From assembly GCF_001428625.1 (NCBI RefSeq), contig NZ_LMIE01000031.1, positions 320,689 to 384,688 of the forward strand: a DNA stretch of 64,000 bases. Reading direction: 5' to 3'. Positions 37,714 to 46,686 of this stretch are shown here, one piece after another. The translations under genes were made by a program, and so were the position numbers. The notes below the pieces were generated by a model, which worked only from the letters and a program-made list of their open reading frames with translations, had not been told where the DNA came from and searched no databases. This stretch comes from Hydrogenophaga sp. Root209 (lineage in GTDB: Bacteria > Pseudomonadota > Gammaproteobacteria > Burkholderiales > Burkholderiaceae_C). Position 1 is the stretch's first letter; every line of letters starts with the position of its first letter.

Positions 37714-38615
37714 GCCGCTTGCCCGCCGACACCGACTCCATCGACGGCCTCACCCACGCCCTGCAAGGCGTTGGCTACCACGCTCCCCGGCGGCTGGCCA
37801 CCGCCGTTTTTCTGGCGATGCGACTGCAGCGCCCCCTGCTGCTCGAAGGTGAGCCCGGCGTGGGCAAGACCGCGCTGGCCAAGGCCCTCGCCCAGCTGCT
37901 CGGCCGCCCGCTGCTGCGCCTGCAGTGTTACGACGGCATGGAGCAGCGCGAGGCTCTCTACGAGTGGAACCACACCGCGCAGCTGCTGCACATGCGCGCG
38001 GCGCAGGCCACCTCCACACCCGACGAGATCGAGCGCGAGGTCTACCAGGCGCGTTACCTGATCCGCCGCCCGCTGCTGCAGGCGCTGCAGACGCCCGAGC
38101 CCGGCGCGGTGCTGCTGATCGACGAAGTGGACCGCGCCGACGAACCCTTCGAAGCCTTCCTGCTCGAGTACCTGGGCGAATACCAGGTCACCATTCCCGA
38201 ACTCGGCACCATCAAGGCCGTGGCCGCGCCGCTGACCATCCTCACCAGCAACCGCACGCGCGACCTCAACGACGCCGTCAAGCGCCGCTGCCTGTACCAG
38301 TGGCTGGACTACCCCGACCGCGAGCGCGAGCTCGCCATCGTCAAGAGCCAGGTGCCAGAGGCCAGCGCCACGCTCACCGAGCAGGTCACGCGCTTCGTCT
38401 CGCGCCTGCGCAGCCAGCCCTTCGCCAACGCCTTCCAGCGCAGCCCCGGCATCGCCGAGAGCGTGGAATGGGCCAAGGCGCTGGTGGCACTGGACACGCT
38501 CACTCTGGATCCCGAGGTGATCCAGGACACGGCGGGCATCCTGTTCAAGCAGCGCGAGGATGTGGCTGCTTTGTTGCCGATGCTGGACCAGTTGTTGGCG
38601 CCTGAACCTGTTTGA
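37710..38615 (+). CDS. MoxR-type AAA+ ATPase (CoxD-like)
   Basis: A 301-residue AAA+ chaperone with Walker A GEPGVGKTALAKAL, Walker B AVLLIDEVDRADEP and sensor 1 LTSNRTRDL. In the CO dehydrogenase system CoxD, with CoxE, helps build the Mo/Cu site. In form II clusters it is thought to mature the molybdenum enzyme. The start ATG overlaps the previous stop (ATGA). A 442-base repeat-rich gap separates it from its usual partner coxE. Confidence 0.92.
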   Translation: MSRLPADTDSIDGLTHALQGVGYHAPRRLATAVFLAMRLQRPLLLEGEPGVGKTALAKALAQLLGRPLLRLQCYDGMEQREALYEWNHTAQLLHMRAAQATSTPDEIEREVYQARYLIRRPLLQALQTPEPGAVLLIDEVDRADEPFEAFLLEYLGEYQVTIPELGTIKAVAAPLTILTSNRTRDLNDAVKRRCLYQWLDYPDRERELAIVKSQVPEASATLTEQVTRFVSRLRSQPFANAFQRSPGIAESVEWAKALVALDTLTLDPEVIQDTAGILFKQREDVAALLPMLDQLLAPEPV

Positions 38616-38677
38616 CTGTACTTGTCGTGGAAACCTTGTTTGCCTGCACCACTTCCGGGCCGCTGGGGCGTGTGTCC

Positions 38678-39002
38678 GTTCTCCGGCGCTCGGTCGCGGA
38701 CGTCTGCCCGGGCGCTCGGAGTCGCGCTTCATCAACCACGTGGTCTGGGCTCGCCCTCTGTGGCAACCGCGAATGGCGCCTGCGCCCGGACACCCACCCC
38801 ATCGACCCCAGTAGCACCTGGGCCCGCCACGAAAATGATGGCCTTGGCCTTCTGCACGCCTTCGCGCCACTCTCGACGGCTGGTGGGGTTCGCGGGCGCA
38901 GGCGCCATTCGCGGCTGCCGCAGAGTGTGGGCGCCAGCCATGGCGTTCATGGAGTGGTGCCGGCCTGCCCGGGCAGACGCCCGCGACCGTGCGCCGGAGA
39001 AC
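38678..39002. repeat. Long imperfect inverted repeat between coxD-like and coxE-like genes
   Basis: Arms of about 111 bases (38678-38788 and 38893-39002) face each other across a 104-base centre. Two cores align well: 38678-38713 with 38967-39002 (34 of 36) and 38756-38788 with 38893-38925 (31 of 33), with near-equal spacers. Weaker similarity extends outward towards 38620 and 39047 (TACTTGT in both). The whole 442-base gap 38616-39057 is this element; no gene is evident. The downstream coxE start has no clear Shine-Dalgarno inside it. Confidence 0.8.
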
Positions 39003-39057
39003 GCGGACCACGCCAGCCGTCAGCGCGAGGTCCAGGCACAAAACAAGTAGAAAAACC

Positions 39058-40233
39058 ATGATCCTGGGTGACGCAAGGAGCGGGAAGCTCCCCGACCACA
39101 TCACCGCCTTCGGCCGCGCACTGCGCCGCGCCGGTGTGCCGGTGGACAGCACGCGCATCGCCAGCGCGATCACCGCCACGGAGATCGTGGGCGTGGAGCG
39201 CAAGGACGACCTGCGCGCCGCGCTCGAAGCCGTGCTGGTGAGCCGCCAGCAGGACATCGGCGTGTTCGGCGAAATGTTCGAGGCCTTCTTCCGCAACCCC
39301 GAACTGGCGCAGCAGTTGCTCGCGCAGATGCTGCCCAAGGCCGCCAAGGCGCACCCGGTGCGGCGCAAGGCGCGCGTGCAGGAAGCGCTGAGCGTGGCCG
39401 GCCTCAAGGCGCGCACGCCCAACCAGGGCGAGACCGAAATCAAACTCGACGCCGCCATGACCGCCAGCGACCAGCAGCGCCTGCGACACGCCGACTTCGC
39501 CGGGCTCTCGGCCAGCGAATTACGCCTGGTCGAACAACTGGTGCGCGACATCCCCCTGCCCTTGCCGCCGGTGCGCGCGCGACGCGAACGCGCCGGCACG
39601 CGTGGCCACCGCCCGAACTGGCCGCGCGCGCTGCAGCAGGCGCGTCGGCACGACGGCGAGTTGCTGGAGATCCCCCGCATGACCCGGCGGCGCCAGCCGC
39701 TGCCGCTGCTGATCCTGGTCGACATCTCGGGCTCCATGGAGCGCTACGCCCGGCTGCTGCTGGCCTTCCTGCACCAGGCAACGCACGGCACACCACGTGC
39801 GACATTCGCCTTCGGCACCGAGCTGACCGACCTGCGAGCGGCCTTCCGCCACCGGGACACCGACCAGATGCTGGAACTCGCCAACGCCGCCATCGACGAT
39901 TTCGCTGGCGGCACGCGCCTGGGCGCATCGCTCGCGCGCCTGCGCACCGAGCACAAGCGCTGCCTGGTGGGCCGACGCACCGTGGTGCTGCTCATCACCG
40001 ACGGCCTGGACACCGGCTCGCCCGACGCGCTCGAAGAAGAACTGCAATGGCTGGGCCGCCACACCCGGCAACTGCTCTGGCTCAACCCGCTGCTGCGCTA
40101 CGAGGGTTATGCGCCGCTGGCCAGCGGTGCCAGCGTGCTGCACCGCCATGCGCACGGCATGCTGGCCGTGCACAACCTGAGCCGCCTCGAAGACCTTGCG
40201 CGGTCCATGGCAACGCTGATGCAGCGCGGCTGA
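39058..40233 (+). CDS. VWA-domain protein (CoxE-like)
   Basis: A 391-residue protein with a C-terminal von Willebrand A domain, whose metal site begins LILVDISGSMERYA. The N-terminal part is the CoxE-type region of unknown fold. It normally partners the MoxR ATPase in maturation of the molybdenum enzyme. The ATG at 39058 gives the N-terminus MILGDARSGKLPDH; it is preceded by repeat sequence rather than a clear ribosome site. Confidence 0.9.
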   Translation: MILGDARSGKLPDHITAFGRALRRAGVPVDSTRIASAITATEIVGVERKDDLRAALEAVLVSRQQDIGVFGEMFEAFFRNPELAQQLLAQMLPKAAKAHPVRRKARVQEALSVAGLKARTPNQGETEIKLDAAMTASDQQRLRHADFAGLSASELRLVEQLVRDIPLPLPPVRARRERAGTRGHRPNWPRALQQARRHDGELLEIPRMTRRRQPLPLLILVDISGSMERYARLLLAFLHQATHGTPRATFAFGTELTDLRAAFRHRDTDQMLELANAAIDDFAGGTRLGASLARLRTEHKRCLVGRRTVVLLITDGLDTGSPDALEEELQWLGRHTRQLLWLNPLLRYEGYAPLASGASVLHRHAHGMLAVHNLSRLEDLARSMATLMQRG

Positions 40234-40279
40234 ATTCCCCGGTTTCATTCACCATGCCGACCTGACAGGAGAACCCCAC

Positions 40280-40843
40280 GTGGACATGCAAGGCAGCCGG
40301 CCACTCGCCGTCACCCAACAACAGGCCTGGGAAGCCCTCAACGACCCGGCGATGCTCAAGACCTGCATCCCGGGCTGCGAGAAATTCGAACTCACCGAGC
40401 CCAACACCTACGCCGTCACCACCGCGATCAAGATCGGGCCCGTGTCCGCCCGCTTCAATGGGCGCGTGCAACTCTCCGACATCGTGCCGCCCAGCTCCTA
40501 CAAGCTCGGTTTCGATGCGCAGGGCGGCGTGGCCGGCTTCGGCAAGGGCGAGGCCGCGGTACAGCTCGCGCCCGCGGGCACCGGCTGCGAACTGAGCTAC
40601 ACCGTGCACTCCATCGTCGGTGGCAAGATTGCGCAGCTCGGCCAGCGGCTGATCGACGGCGCGGCCAAGTCGCTCGCCGAAGACTTCTTTCGCCGCTTCG
40701 ACGAAGAACTGCAGCGCCGTTACCCGGGTGCCACGACCGATACTGCACTCACACCGATGCCCCAGGCCGGCGGCGGCCTGCCGACGTGGGCCTGGGCCGC
40801 CATCGCGGTCGTGGTGGCGGTCATGATCTACCTGGCCACCTGA
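40280..40843 (+). CDS. CoxG-family SRPBCC protein with membrane anchor
   Basis: The 187-residue protein has a START/SRPBCC domain (MDMQGSRPLAVTQQQAWEAL, LKTCIPGCEKFE) and a C-terminal transmembrane helix (WAWAAIAVVVAVMIYLA). CoxG is associated with membrane recruitment of CO dehydrogenase and, in recent work on other organisms, with quinone handling. The start is GTG at 40280, with AGGAGA upstream; the ATG six bases later is too far from it. It belongs to the molybdenum operon. Confidence 0.9.
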   Translation: MDMQGSRPLAVTQQQAWEALNDPAMLKTCIPGCEKFELTEPNTYAVTTAIKIGPVSARFNGRVQLSDIVPPSSYKLGFDAQGGVAGFGKGEAAVQLAPAGTGCELSYTVHSIVGGKIAQLGQRLIDGAAKSLAEDFFRRFDEELQRRYPGATTDTALTPMPQAGGGLPTWAWAAIAVVVAVMIYLAT

Positions 40844-40861
40844 AACCGAAGGAGTCTGAAC

Positions 40862-41953
40862 TTGGAAAACCTCGACGTCACCGTTCTGCGCAGCCTGCAA
40901 GGCTGGCGCGCGGAAGGCCGGCGCGCGCTGCTGGCCACCGTGGTGCGCACCTGGGGCTCGTCACCGCGCCCGGTGGGCTCGATCATGGCGCTGTGCGAGA
41001 ACGGCGCGGTGGTCGGCTCGGTCTCGGGTGGCTGCATTGAAGACGACCTGATCTACCGCTACAGCCGCGCGCACGGCGCGGTGCAAGGCAGCACCGCGCC
41101 GTCCGGCATCACGCACGAGATTCCCGACGGGCCGCCCGAGCGCGTGAAGTACGGCGTGAGCGCCGACGAGGCGCACCGCTTCGGCCTGCCTTGCGGCGGC
41201 ACGCTGGAACTGGTGCTCGAATTCAACCCCGACGCCGGCTCGCTGGCCGAGCTGGTGCAGGCCCTGGCCGACGGCCAGATGATGGAGCGCCGCACCGAAC
41301 TCGCCACCGGCCGCGTGGCCCTGCGCGCGGCCACCGCACCGGCCTCGCTCAGCGACGACGGGCCGTGGCTCAGCAACACCTTCGGCCCCGAGTACCGCAT
41401 GCTGCTCATCGGCGCGGGCCAGCTCACCGAGTACCTCGCCACCATGGCGCTGTTCAGCGGCTTCGCGGTCACCGTGTGCGACCCGCGCGAGGAGTACCGC
41501 ACCGCCTGGCAGGTGAGCGGCGTCACCCTGCTCACCGAGATGCCCGACGACGTGGTGCGCGACTTCAAGGTCGACCGCCGCAGCTGCGTGATCGCGCTTA
41601 CGCACGACCCCAAGCTCGACGACCTCGCCCTGCTCGAGGCGCTGGAGACCGAGGCCTTCTACGTCGGCGCCATCGGTTCGCGGCGCAACAACGAGGCGCG
41701 CCACGCCCGCATGATCGAACACTTCGACCAGACCCCCGAGAGCCTGGCGCGGCTGCGCGGGCCGATCGGCATCTACATCGGCAGCAAGACCCCACCCGAG
41801 ATCGCGGTGAGCATCATGGCCGAGGTGCTGGCGGTGAAAAACGGCGTGCCGCTGCCGCGCGACATGGACGTGGCGCAGGCCAAGAATGCGCTGACCGATG
41901 GCCACAAGGAGCCGTCCGGCCCGACCTGCTTTTCGCCCACCACCGCACGGTGA
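40862..41953 (+). CDS. XdhC/CoxI-family molybdenum cofactor insertion factor
   Basis: The 363-residue XdhC-family protein binds molybdopterin cofactor and helps insert or sulfurate it in xanthine-oxidase-type enzymes. It has the N-terminal XdhC_CoxI domain (VVRTWGSSPRPVGSIMAL, VSGGCIEDDL) and the C-terminal Rossmann domain (AIGSRRNNEARHARM, GIYIGSKTPPEIAVSIMAE). The start is TTG at 40862, with AAGGAG seven bases upstream. Its stop overlaps the next gene's GTG. Confidence 0.93.
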   Translation: MENLDVTVLRSLQGWRAEGRRALLATVVRTWGSSPRPVGSIMALCENGAVVGSVSGGCIEDDLIYRYSRAHGAVQGSTAPSGITHEIPDGPPERVKYGVSADEAHRFGLPCGGTLELVLEFNPDAGSLAELVQALADGQMMERRTELATGRVALRAATAPASLSDDGPWLSNTFGPEYRMLLIGAGQLTEYLATMALFSGFAVTVCDPREEYRTAWQVSGVTLLTEMPDDVVRDFKVDRRSCVIALTHDPKLDDLALLEALETEAFYVGAIGSRRNNEARHARMIEHFDQTPESLARLRGPIGIYIGSKTPPEIAVSIMAEVLAVKNGVPLPRDMDVAQAKNALTDGHKEPSGPTCFSPTTAR

Positions 41954-42642
41954 ACACCGCCGCCCCGCCACAGCCGCTGCGCACCGGCGTTCTCATCCTG
42001 GCCGCTGGCGCCGGCCGGCGCATGGGCGGGCGGGCCAAGTGTTTGCTGGAGGTGCAGGGCCAGAGCCTGCTGGAGCGGCTGGTGCGCTCGGTGCGCAGCG
42101 TCGGGCTTCACACGCCGGTGCTGGTGCTCGGCCATCACTCCGCCCAGATTCAGGCGCACCTGGCGCAATGGCCTGCGCACCTGGTGCCACGCCAGGTGGT
42201 CAACCCCGAGCCCGAAGACGATCCGGCCTCCTCGCTGCACCTGGGCCTGCACGCGCTCGACGACGACGTGCAGGCCGTGATGGTGCTGCTGGCCGACCAA
42301 GCCCTGATCGACGCCGCCGACATCGGTGCGGTGCTCGATGCGTTTCAACGCCGCCCGCCCGGATGCCGGGTCTTGATGCCCATGGTGAACGGTGTGCCGG
42401 GCCACCCGGTGGTGTTCGACGCCTCGGTGCGCGCCAACCTGCTCGCAGCGCCCGGCACCAGCCTGCGACAGTGGCGCGCGGCGCACCGCCAAGCCACCCT
42501 GCCCTGGGTGGTGGACAACCCACACTACACGCGCGACCTGGACACGCCCGACGACCTCGACGCCCTGGCGCGCGACACCGGTTGGGTCTGCCGCTGGCCC
42601 GAGTCCACGACGGGGGTTAACACCGATCCCGGGAGCGGTTGA
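41950..42642 (+). CDS. MocA-like molybdenum cofactor nucleotidyltransferase
   Basis: The 230-residue NTP transferase resembles MocA/MobA, which attach CMP or GMP to molybdopterin. The nucleotide-binding start VLILAAGAGRRMGGRAKCLL and the DQALIDAADI-type segment are present. For a xanthine-oxidase-family partner the cytosine form is expected. The start is GTG at 41950, overlapping the XdhC stop (GTGA), so it is translationally coupled. Confidence 0.88.
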   Translation: MNTAAPPQPLRTGVLILAAGAGRRMGGRAKCLLEVQGQSLLERLVRSVRSVGLHTPVLVLGHHSAQIQAHLAQWPAHLVPRQVVNPEPEDDPASSLHLGLHALDDDVQAVMVLLADQALIDAADIGAVLDAFQRRPPGCRVLMPMVNGVPGHPVVFDASVRANLLAAPGTSLRQWRAAHRQATLPWVVDNPHYTRDLDTPDDLDALARDTGWVCRWPESTTGVNTDPGSG

Positions 42643-42682
42643 TCGCCGTGCATGGGCGTTCAAACGCTGCTCTAATTCCTGG

Positions 42683-43801
42683 GTGAACTCCCACACGCAG
42701 TCACCCTTGACCCATCCCCACCGCCTGGCCTTGATCGAGCAGGCGCGCAAATCGGTTCTGGACACACGGGACCCGAGCAGCCCGGTGGAACTCTCGCCGT
42801 GGATCGACCGTTCGTGGCGGCGCTGCCTGGGCATGGGCTTCAACCCGCACCAGCCGATCGCCTTCGATGCGGTCACCCACAGCGCCGTGCGCAGCGCCAT
42901 CGAGGCCAACCAGCCTCTGCTGCGGGCAGCGGCACCGGTGATCCAGTCGCTCACGCGGGCCATGGCCAACACACGCTATTTCGCCATCCTCACCGACGCC
43001 AGCGGCCTGGTGATCGACGTCAATGGCCCGGTGGACCGCCACAACCCGCAGGCGTCGACCATCGCGCGCGTGGGTGTTGATTTGTCCGAACGCGCCGTGG
43101 GCACCACCGCCATCGGTGCCACGCTGGCCGAGCTGCAGCCGGTGTGGCTGCACCGCGGCGAGCATTTCTTCGATGCCACCAGTGTCTACAGCTGCGCCGG
43201 TGCGCCCATCTGGGGGCCCGACGGGCAGTGCGTGGGCATGCTCGATCTCACCGGCGTGAACGTGGTGGAGCAACCCGCCCTCAAGCACCTCGTCACGCAG
43301 TCGGCGCGCAGCATCGAGAACGCGCTGGCGCTGGCCCGACCCCACCGGCTGCTGCTGTGCCTCAGCTGGCCGGGCGGCCTGCCGGGCGACGCCAGCGAAG
43401 GCCTGGTCTGCGTGGACGCCGACGGCCAGATCACCGCGCTCAACCGCTCTGCGGCCGACATGCTCGGCATCGTGGCCGGCATGGCGCCTGGCCACTGCAG
43501 CGATGTGTTTGCCGTGCCGGTGGAAACGCTGTTCGACGCCGCGCGCCTGCAGCGCGGCCCGCTCGAAGTGCCGCTGTGGTCAGGCCTGCGTCTGAGCGTG
43601 CTGGCCAAGCTCAACCAGGGCGGTGAACGCGCCCCGGTGCATGGAGCCACCCATGGCCTGCCGCTCAAGGACGTGGAGACCGCCATGATCCGCAAGGCGG
43701 TGGACGACGCGCGTGGCAACGTCAAGGAAGCCGCCCGCGCGCTGGGCATCAGCCGCGCCACGGTGTACCGCAAGCTCGGCGCACCACGCTCGCGCATTTA
43801 G
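42683..43801 (+). CDS. GAF-Fis transcriptional regulator lacking the AAA+ domain
   Basis: The 372-residue protein resembles AcoR-type sigma-54 activators at both ends. It has an N-terminal sensor region with GAF features (SERAVGTTAIGATLAELQPV, AGAPIWGPDGQCVGMLDLTG) and a C-terminal Fis helix-turn-helix (AARALGISRATVYRKLG). The central AAA+ domain with GAFTGA is absent, so it cannot activate sigma-54 polymerase in the usual way. GTG at 42683 is the best start I can see; the ribosome site is weak. As the last gene of the molybdenum operon it may regulate that operon with sigma-70. Confidence 0.82.
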   Translation: MNSHTQSPLTHPHRLALIEQARKSVLDTRDPSSPVELSPWIDRSWRRCLGMGFNPHQPIAFDAVTHSAVRSAIEANQPLLRAAAPVIQSLTRAMANTRYFAILTDASGLVIDVNGPVDRHNPQASTIARVGVDLSERAVGTTAIGATLAELQPVWLHRGEHFFDATSVYSCAGAPIWGPDGQCVGMLDLTGVNVVEQPALKHLVTQSARSIENALALARPHRLLLCLSWPGGLPGDASEGLVCVDADGQITALNRSAADMLGIVAGMAPGHCSDVFAVPVETLFDAARLQRGPLEVPLWSGLRLSVLAKLNQGGERAPVHGATHGLPLKDVETAMIRKAVDDARGNVKEAARALGISRATVYRKLGAPRSRI

Positions 43802-43807
43802 TCCCAT

Positions 43808-43882
43808 CCGTTCGGGCAGAGCCTGTCGAAGCCTTCACACCATGTTGGCCTGCGAGGGCTTCGACAAGCTCAGCCCGAACGG
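43808..43882. repeat. Inverted pair of CCGTTCG/TTCGACA-type repeats
   Basis: CCGTTCGGGC-AGAGCCTGTC-GAAG (from 43808) faces CTTC-GACAAGCTCA-GCCCGAACGG (ending 43882). The pair can form a strong hairpin between the convergent regulator and DUF779 genes and so act as a terminator. The right arm supplies the DUF779 stop codon. Confidence 0.75.
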
Positions 43883-44241
43883 TCGGCGTCCAGTTCGGCC
43901 AGCTCGGCCTCGTTGAACACGCGCGAGCGCGTGTGAAACGCCTTGCCCTCCGGTCCCTCGAGCGAGAACGTGCCGCCGTGGCCCTCGATCACGTCGATGA
44001 TGAGCTGCGTGTGGCGCCAGGTCACGTACTGCGCCTTGCCGATGTAGAACGGACAACCCCCGATCTCGCCCAGGTACACATCGCCCGCGCCCATGGTGAT
44101 TTCGCCGGGCAGGTAGCAGTTGGCTGCGCTGTTGTCGCAGCAGCCACCGCTTTGATGGAACATGAGGTCCGGGCCGTGTTTGGTTTTGAGGAAGGCCACG
44201 AGCTCCAGGGCGGCAGGGGTGGCTATGACTTTGTCGACCAT
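43870..44241 (-). CDS. DUF779 domain protein
   Basis: A 123-residue protein of the DUF779 family, which is regularly encoded next to AcoD/ExaC-type aldehyde dehydrogenases and has no assigned activity. The sequence has the conserved HQSGGCCDNSAANCYLPGEI with vicinal cysteines, and YLGEIGGCPFYIGKAQY. The ATG has AGGAGA upstream. It follows the aldehyde dehydrogenase gene across a 262-base gap filled with hairpins. Its last codons lie within a mobile-type repeat. Confidence 0.88.
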   Translation of the reverse strand: MVDKVIATPAALELVAFLKTKHGPDLMFHQSGGCCDNSAANCYLPGEITMGAGDVYLGEIGGCPFYIGKAQYVTWRHTQLIIDVIEGHGGTFSLEGPEGKAFHTRSRVFNEAELAELDADRSG

Positions 44242-44281
44242 GGGTTTTTCTCCTCTTGGGGTTTTTTGGCGCTCGCAGCTT

Positions 44282-44349
44282 CGTGGACGGTGTGGGCGGA
44301 CGCCGATTTCTGGTACCCCAGCATGAGGTGGCCGCCCACACAGTCCACG
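44282..44349. repeat. Structured hairpin A with shared loop
   Basis: The stem pairs CGTGGAC-G-GTGTGGGCGG (44282-44299) with CCGCCCACAC-A-GTCCACG (44332-44349). The 32-base loop contains the 27 bases 44303-44329, which are identical to 44417-44443 in the next hairpin. Inside the loop, CTGG-TACC-CCAG can form a small inner hairpin. Confidence 0.8.
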
Positions 44350-44389
44350 CAGCCGGGTGGTTGGAGTGCCATCGTCGTAGTGCGAAAAG

Positions 44390-44469
44390 CCACGTGGATC
44401 CGCAAGGGGGTGACCACCGATTTCTGGTACCCCAGCATGAGGTAGGCACCCCCTTGGGGATCCACGTGG
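44390..44469. repeat. Structured hairpin B with shared loop
   Basis: The stem pairs CCACGTGGATCC (44390-44401) with GGATCCACGTGG (44458-44469), then AAGGGGGTG (44404-44412) with CACCCCCTT (44447-44455). The loop carries the same 27 bases as hairpin A, yet the stems are unrelated in sequence. On the - strand it precedes hairpin A in the transcript from the aldehyde dehydrogenase gene. Confidence 0.8.
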
Positions 44470-44470
44470 C

Positions 44471-44493
44471 GGCCCCTCCGGCGAGAAGGGGCC
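44471..44493 (-). terminator. Hairpin just after the aldehyde dehydrogenase gene
   Basis: GGCCCCT and AGGGGCC form a seven-pair stem around nine bases, ten bases beyond the gene's stop. No T-run follows, so termination efficiency is uncertain. Confidence 0.45.
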
Positions 44494-44503
44494 GAGCGGC
44501 TGG

Positions 44504-46024
<1,521 letters not shown>

Positions 46025-46088
46025 GTTGTCTTCCTCAAGGGGTGAACGTTGATGACGAAGCCTGTTTCGTCAGGCCCTCTTCACACCT

Positions 46089-46103
46089 CAAGTTCCATGC
46101 CAT
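46089..46103 (-). promoter_or_regulatory. Sigma-54-like promoter of aldehyde dehydrogenase
   Basis: On the - strand TGGCATGGAACTTGA has a good -24 (TGGCAT) and correct spacing; the -12 is TTGA instead of TTGC. It would start transcription about 55 bases before the gene. Confidence 0.4.
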
Positions 46104-46161
46104 GGGCATTTCCCGGGAAACCGCTGCGCGACAGCACACATGCCCTGGAAAACTGTCCCGA

Positions 46162-46185
46162 AACCGCTCGGACGCCGGAGCGGTT
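46162..46185. promoter_or_regulatory. Palindrome upstream of aldehyde dehydrogenase
   Basis: AACCGCTC-N8-GAGCGGTT, perfect eight-base arms, centred about 95 bases upstream of the predicted sigma-54-type start. That is a usual place for an activator site. It could alternatively be a hairpin in the opposite-strand leader of hipB. Confidence 0.45.
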
Positions 46186-46260
46186 GTATCAACCCGGCAC
46201 ACCCGACGTGGCGTGAAGTGCTTGCCAGGTCGTGGCGCAAGCCGCTGACCCAAATGTCAT

Positions 46261-46276
46261 CATTCGTATCGAATAC
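46261..46276. promoter_or_regulatory. HipB-type operator copy 1
   Basis: CATTCGTATCGAATAC, with CGTAT/ATACG-type symmetry (GTAT-CGA-ATAC). An identical 16-mer lies at 46342. The surrounding DNA is much richer in AT than the flanking genes. Confidence 0.6.
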
Positions 46277-46341
46277 GGTCAATATATTAAAACGTATCGA
46301 TAACAGTCAGTCAAAAACGTTGCAAATACGATAATATCTGG

Positions 46342-46357
46342 CATTCGTATCGAATAC
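46342..46357. promoter_or_regulatory. HipB-type operator copy 2
   Basis: Identical 16-mer to 46261-46276, eight bases before the hipB start, where bound repressor would block transcription or translation start. A partial third copy (CGTATCGATA) lies near 46293. Confidence 0.6.
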
Positions 46358-46365
46358 ACAACGCC

Positions 46366-46686
46366 ATGAGCACCTCACTGGAACTCGCCCAACACCTGGA
46401 AACAGCCCGCCTGGCCAGTGGTCTCACGCGGCAGCAGCTGACCGAACAGGCTGGCGTGAGCCGCCAGGCCGTCTACCGCCTGTTCAAGGGCAACGATGTG
46501 CAACTGTCGACCTTGCTGGCCGTCATGGACGTATTGCAACTGGATCTGATCACCTTGCCGCGCACGCTCAAACGGGGCATGCCGGAATTCGGCGCCACGG
46601 CGCCCGCGTCTCACACGCCGTCGGCGGTGCAACGGCGCCTGGCCAGTCTCAAGCAAGGCACCATCGTACCGAAGGGCCGCCCATGA
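46366..46686 (+). CDS. hipB: HipB-like antitoxin/transcriptional repressor
   Basis: The 106-residue protein has an XRE-type helix-turn-helix (RLASGLTRQQLTEQAGVSRQ, then AVYRLFKGNDVQLSTLLAVM). HipB-type proteins neutralise HipA and repress the operon by binding inverted repeats, and two identical palindromic 16-mers lie just upstream. Its stop overlaps the hipA start (ATGA), the standard antitoxin-toxin coupling. Confidence 0.88.
   Translation: MSTSLELAQHLETARLASGLTRQQLTEQAGVSRQAVYRLFKGNDVQLSTLLAVMDVLQLDLITLPRTLKRGMPEFGATAPASHTPSAVQRRLASLKQGTIVPKGRP

Noticed and set aside
38616-39057. Small genes in the coxD-coxE gap
   Set aside because: Short frames on both strands show mirrored peptides because of the inverted repeat; no start with a ribosome site and no conserved domain.
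37653-39737. 694-codon - strand frame spanning coxD, the inverted repeat and coxE
   Set aside because: Antisense to two well-supported genes; its continuity comes from GC bias and the repeat.
44282-44469. CRISPR array or integron attC sites
   Set aside because: Only two units, with hairpin stems differing between copies and no cas or integrase gene nearby; attC core sites are not recognisable.
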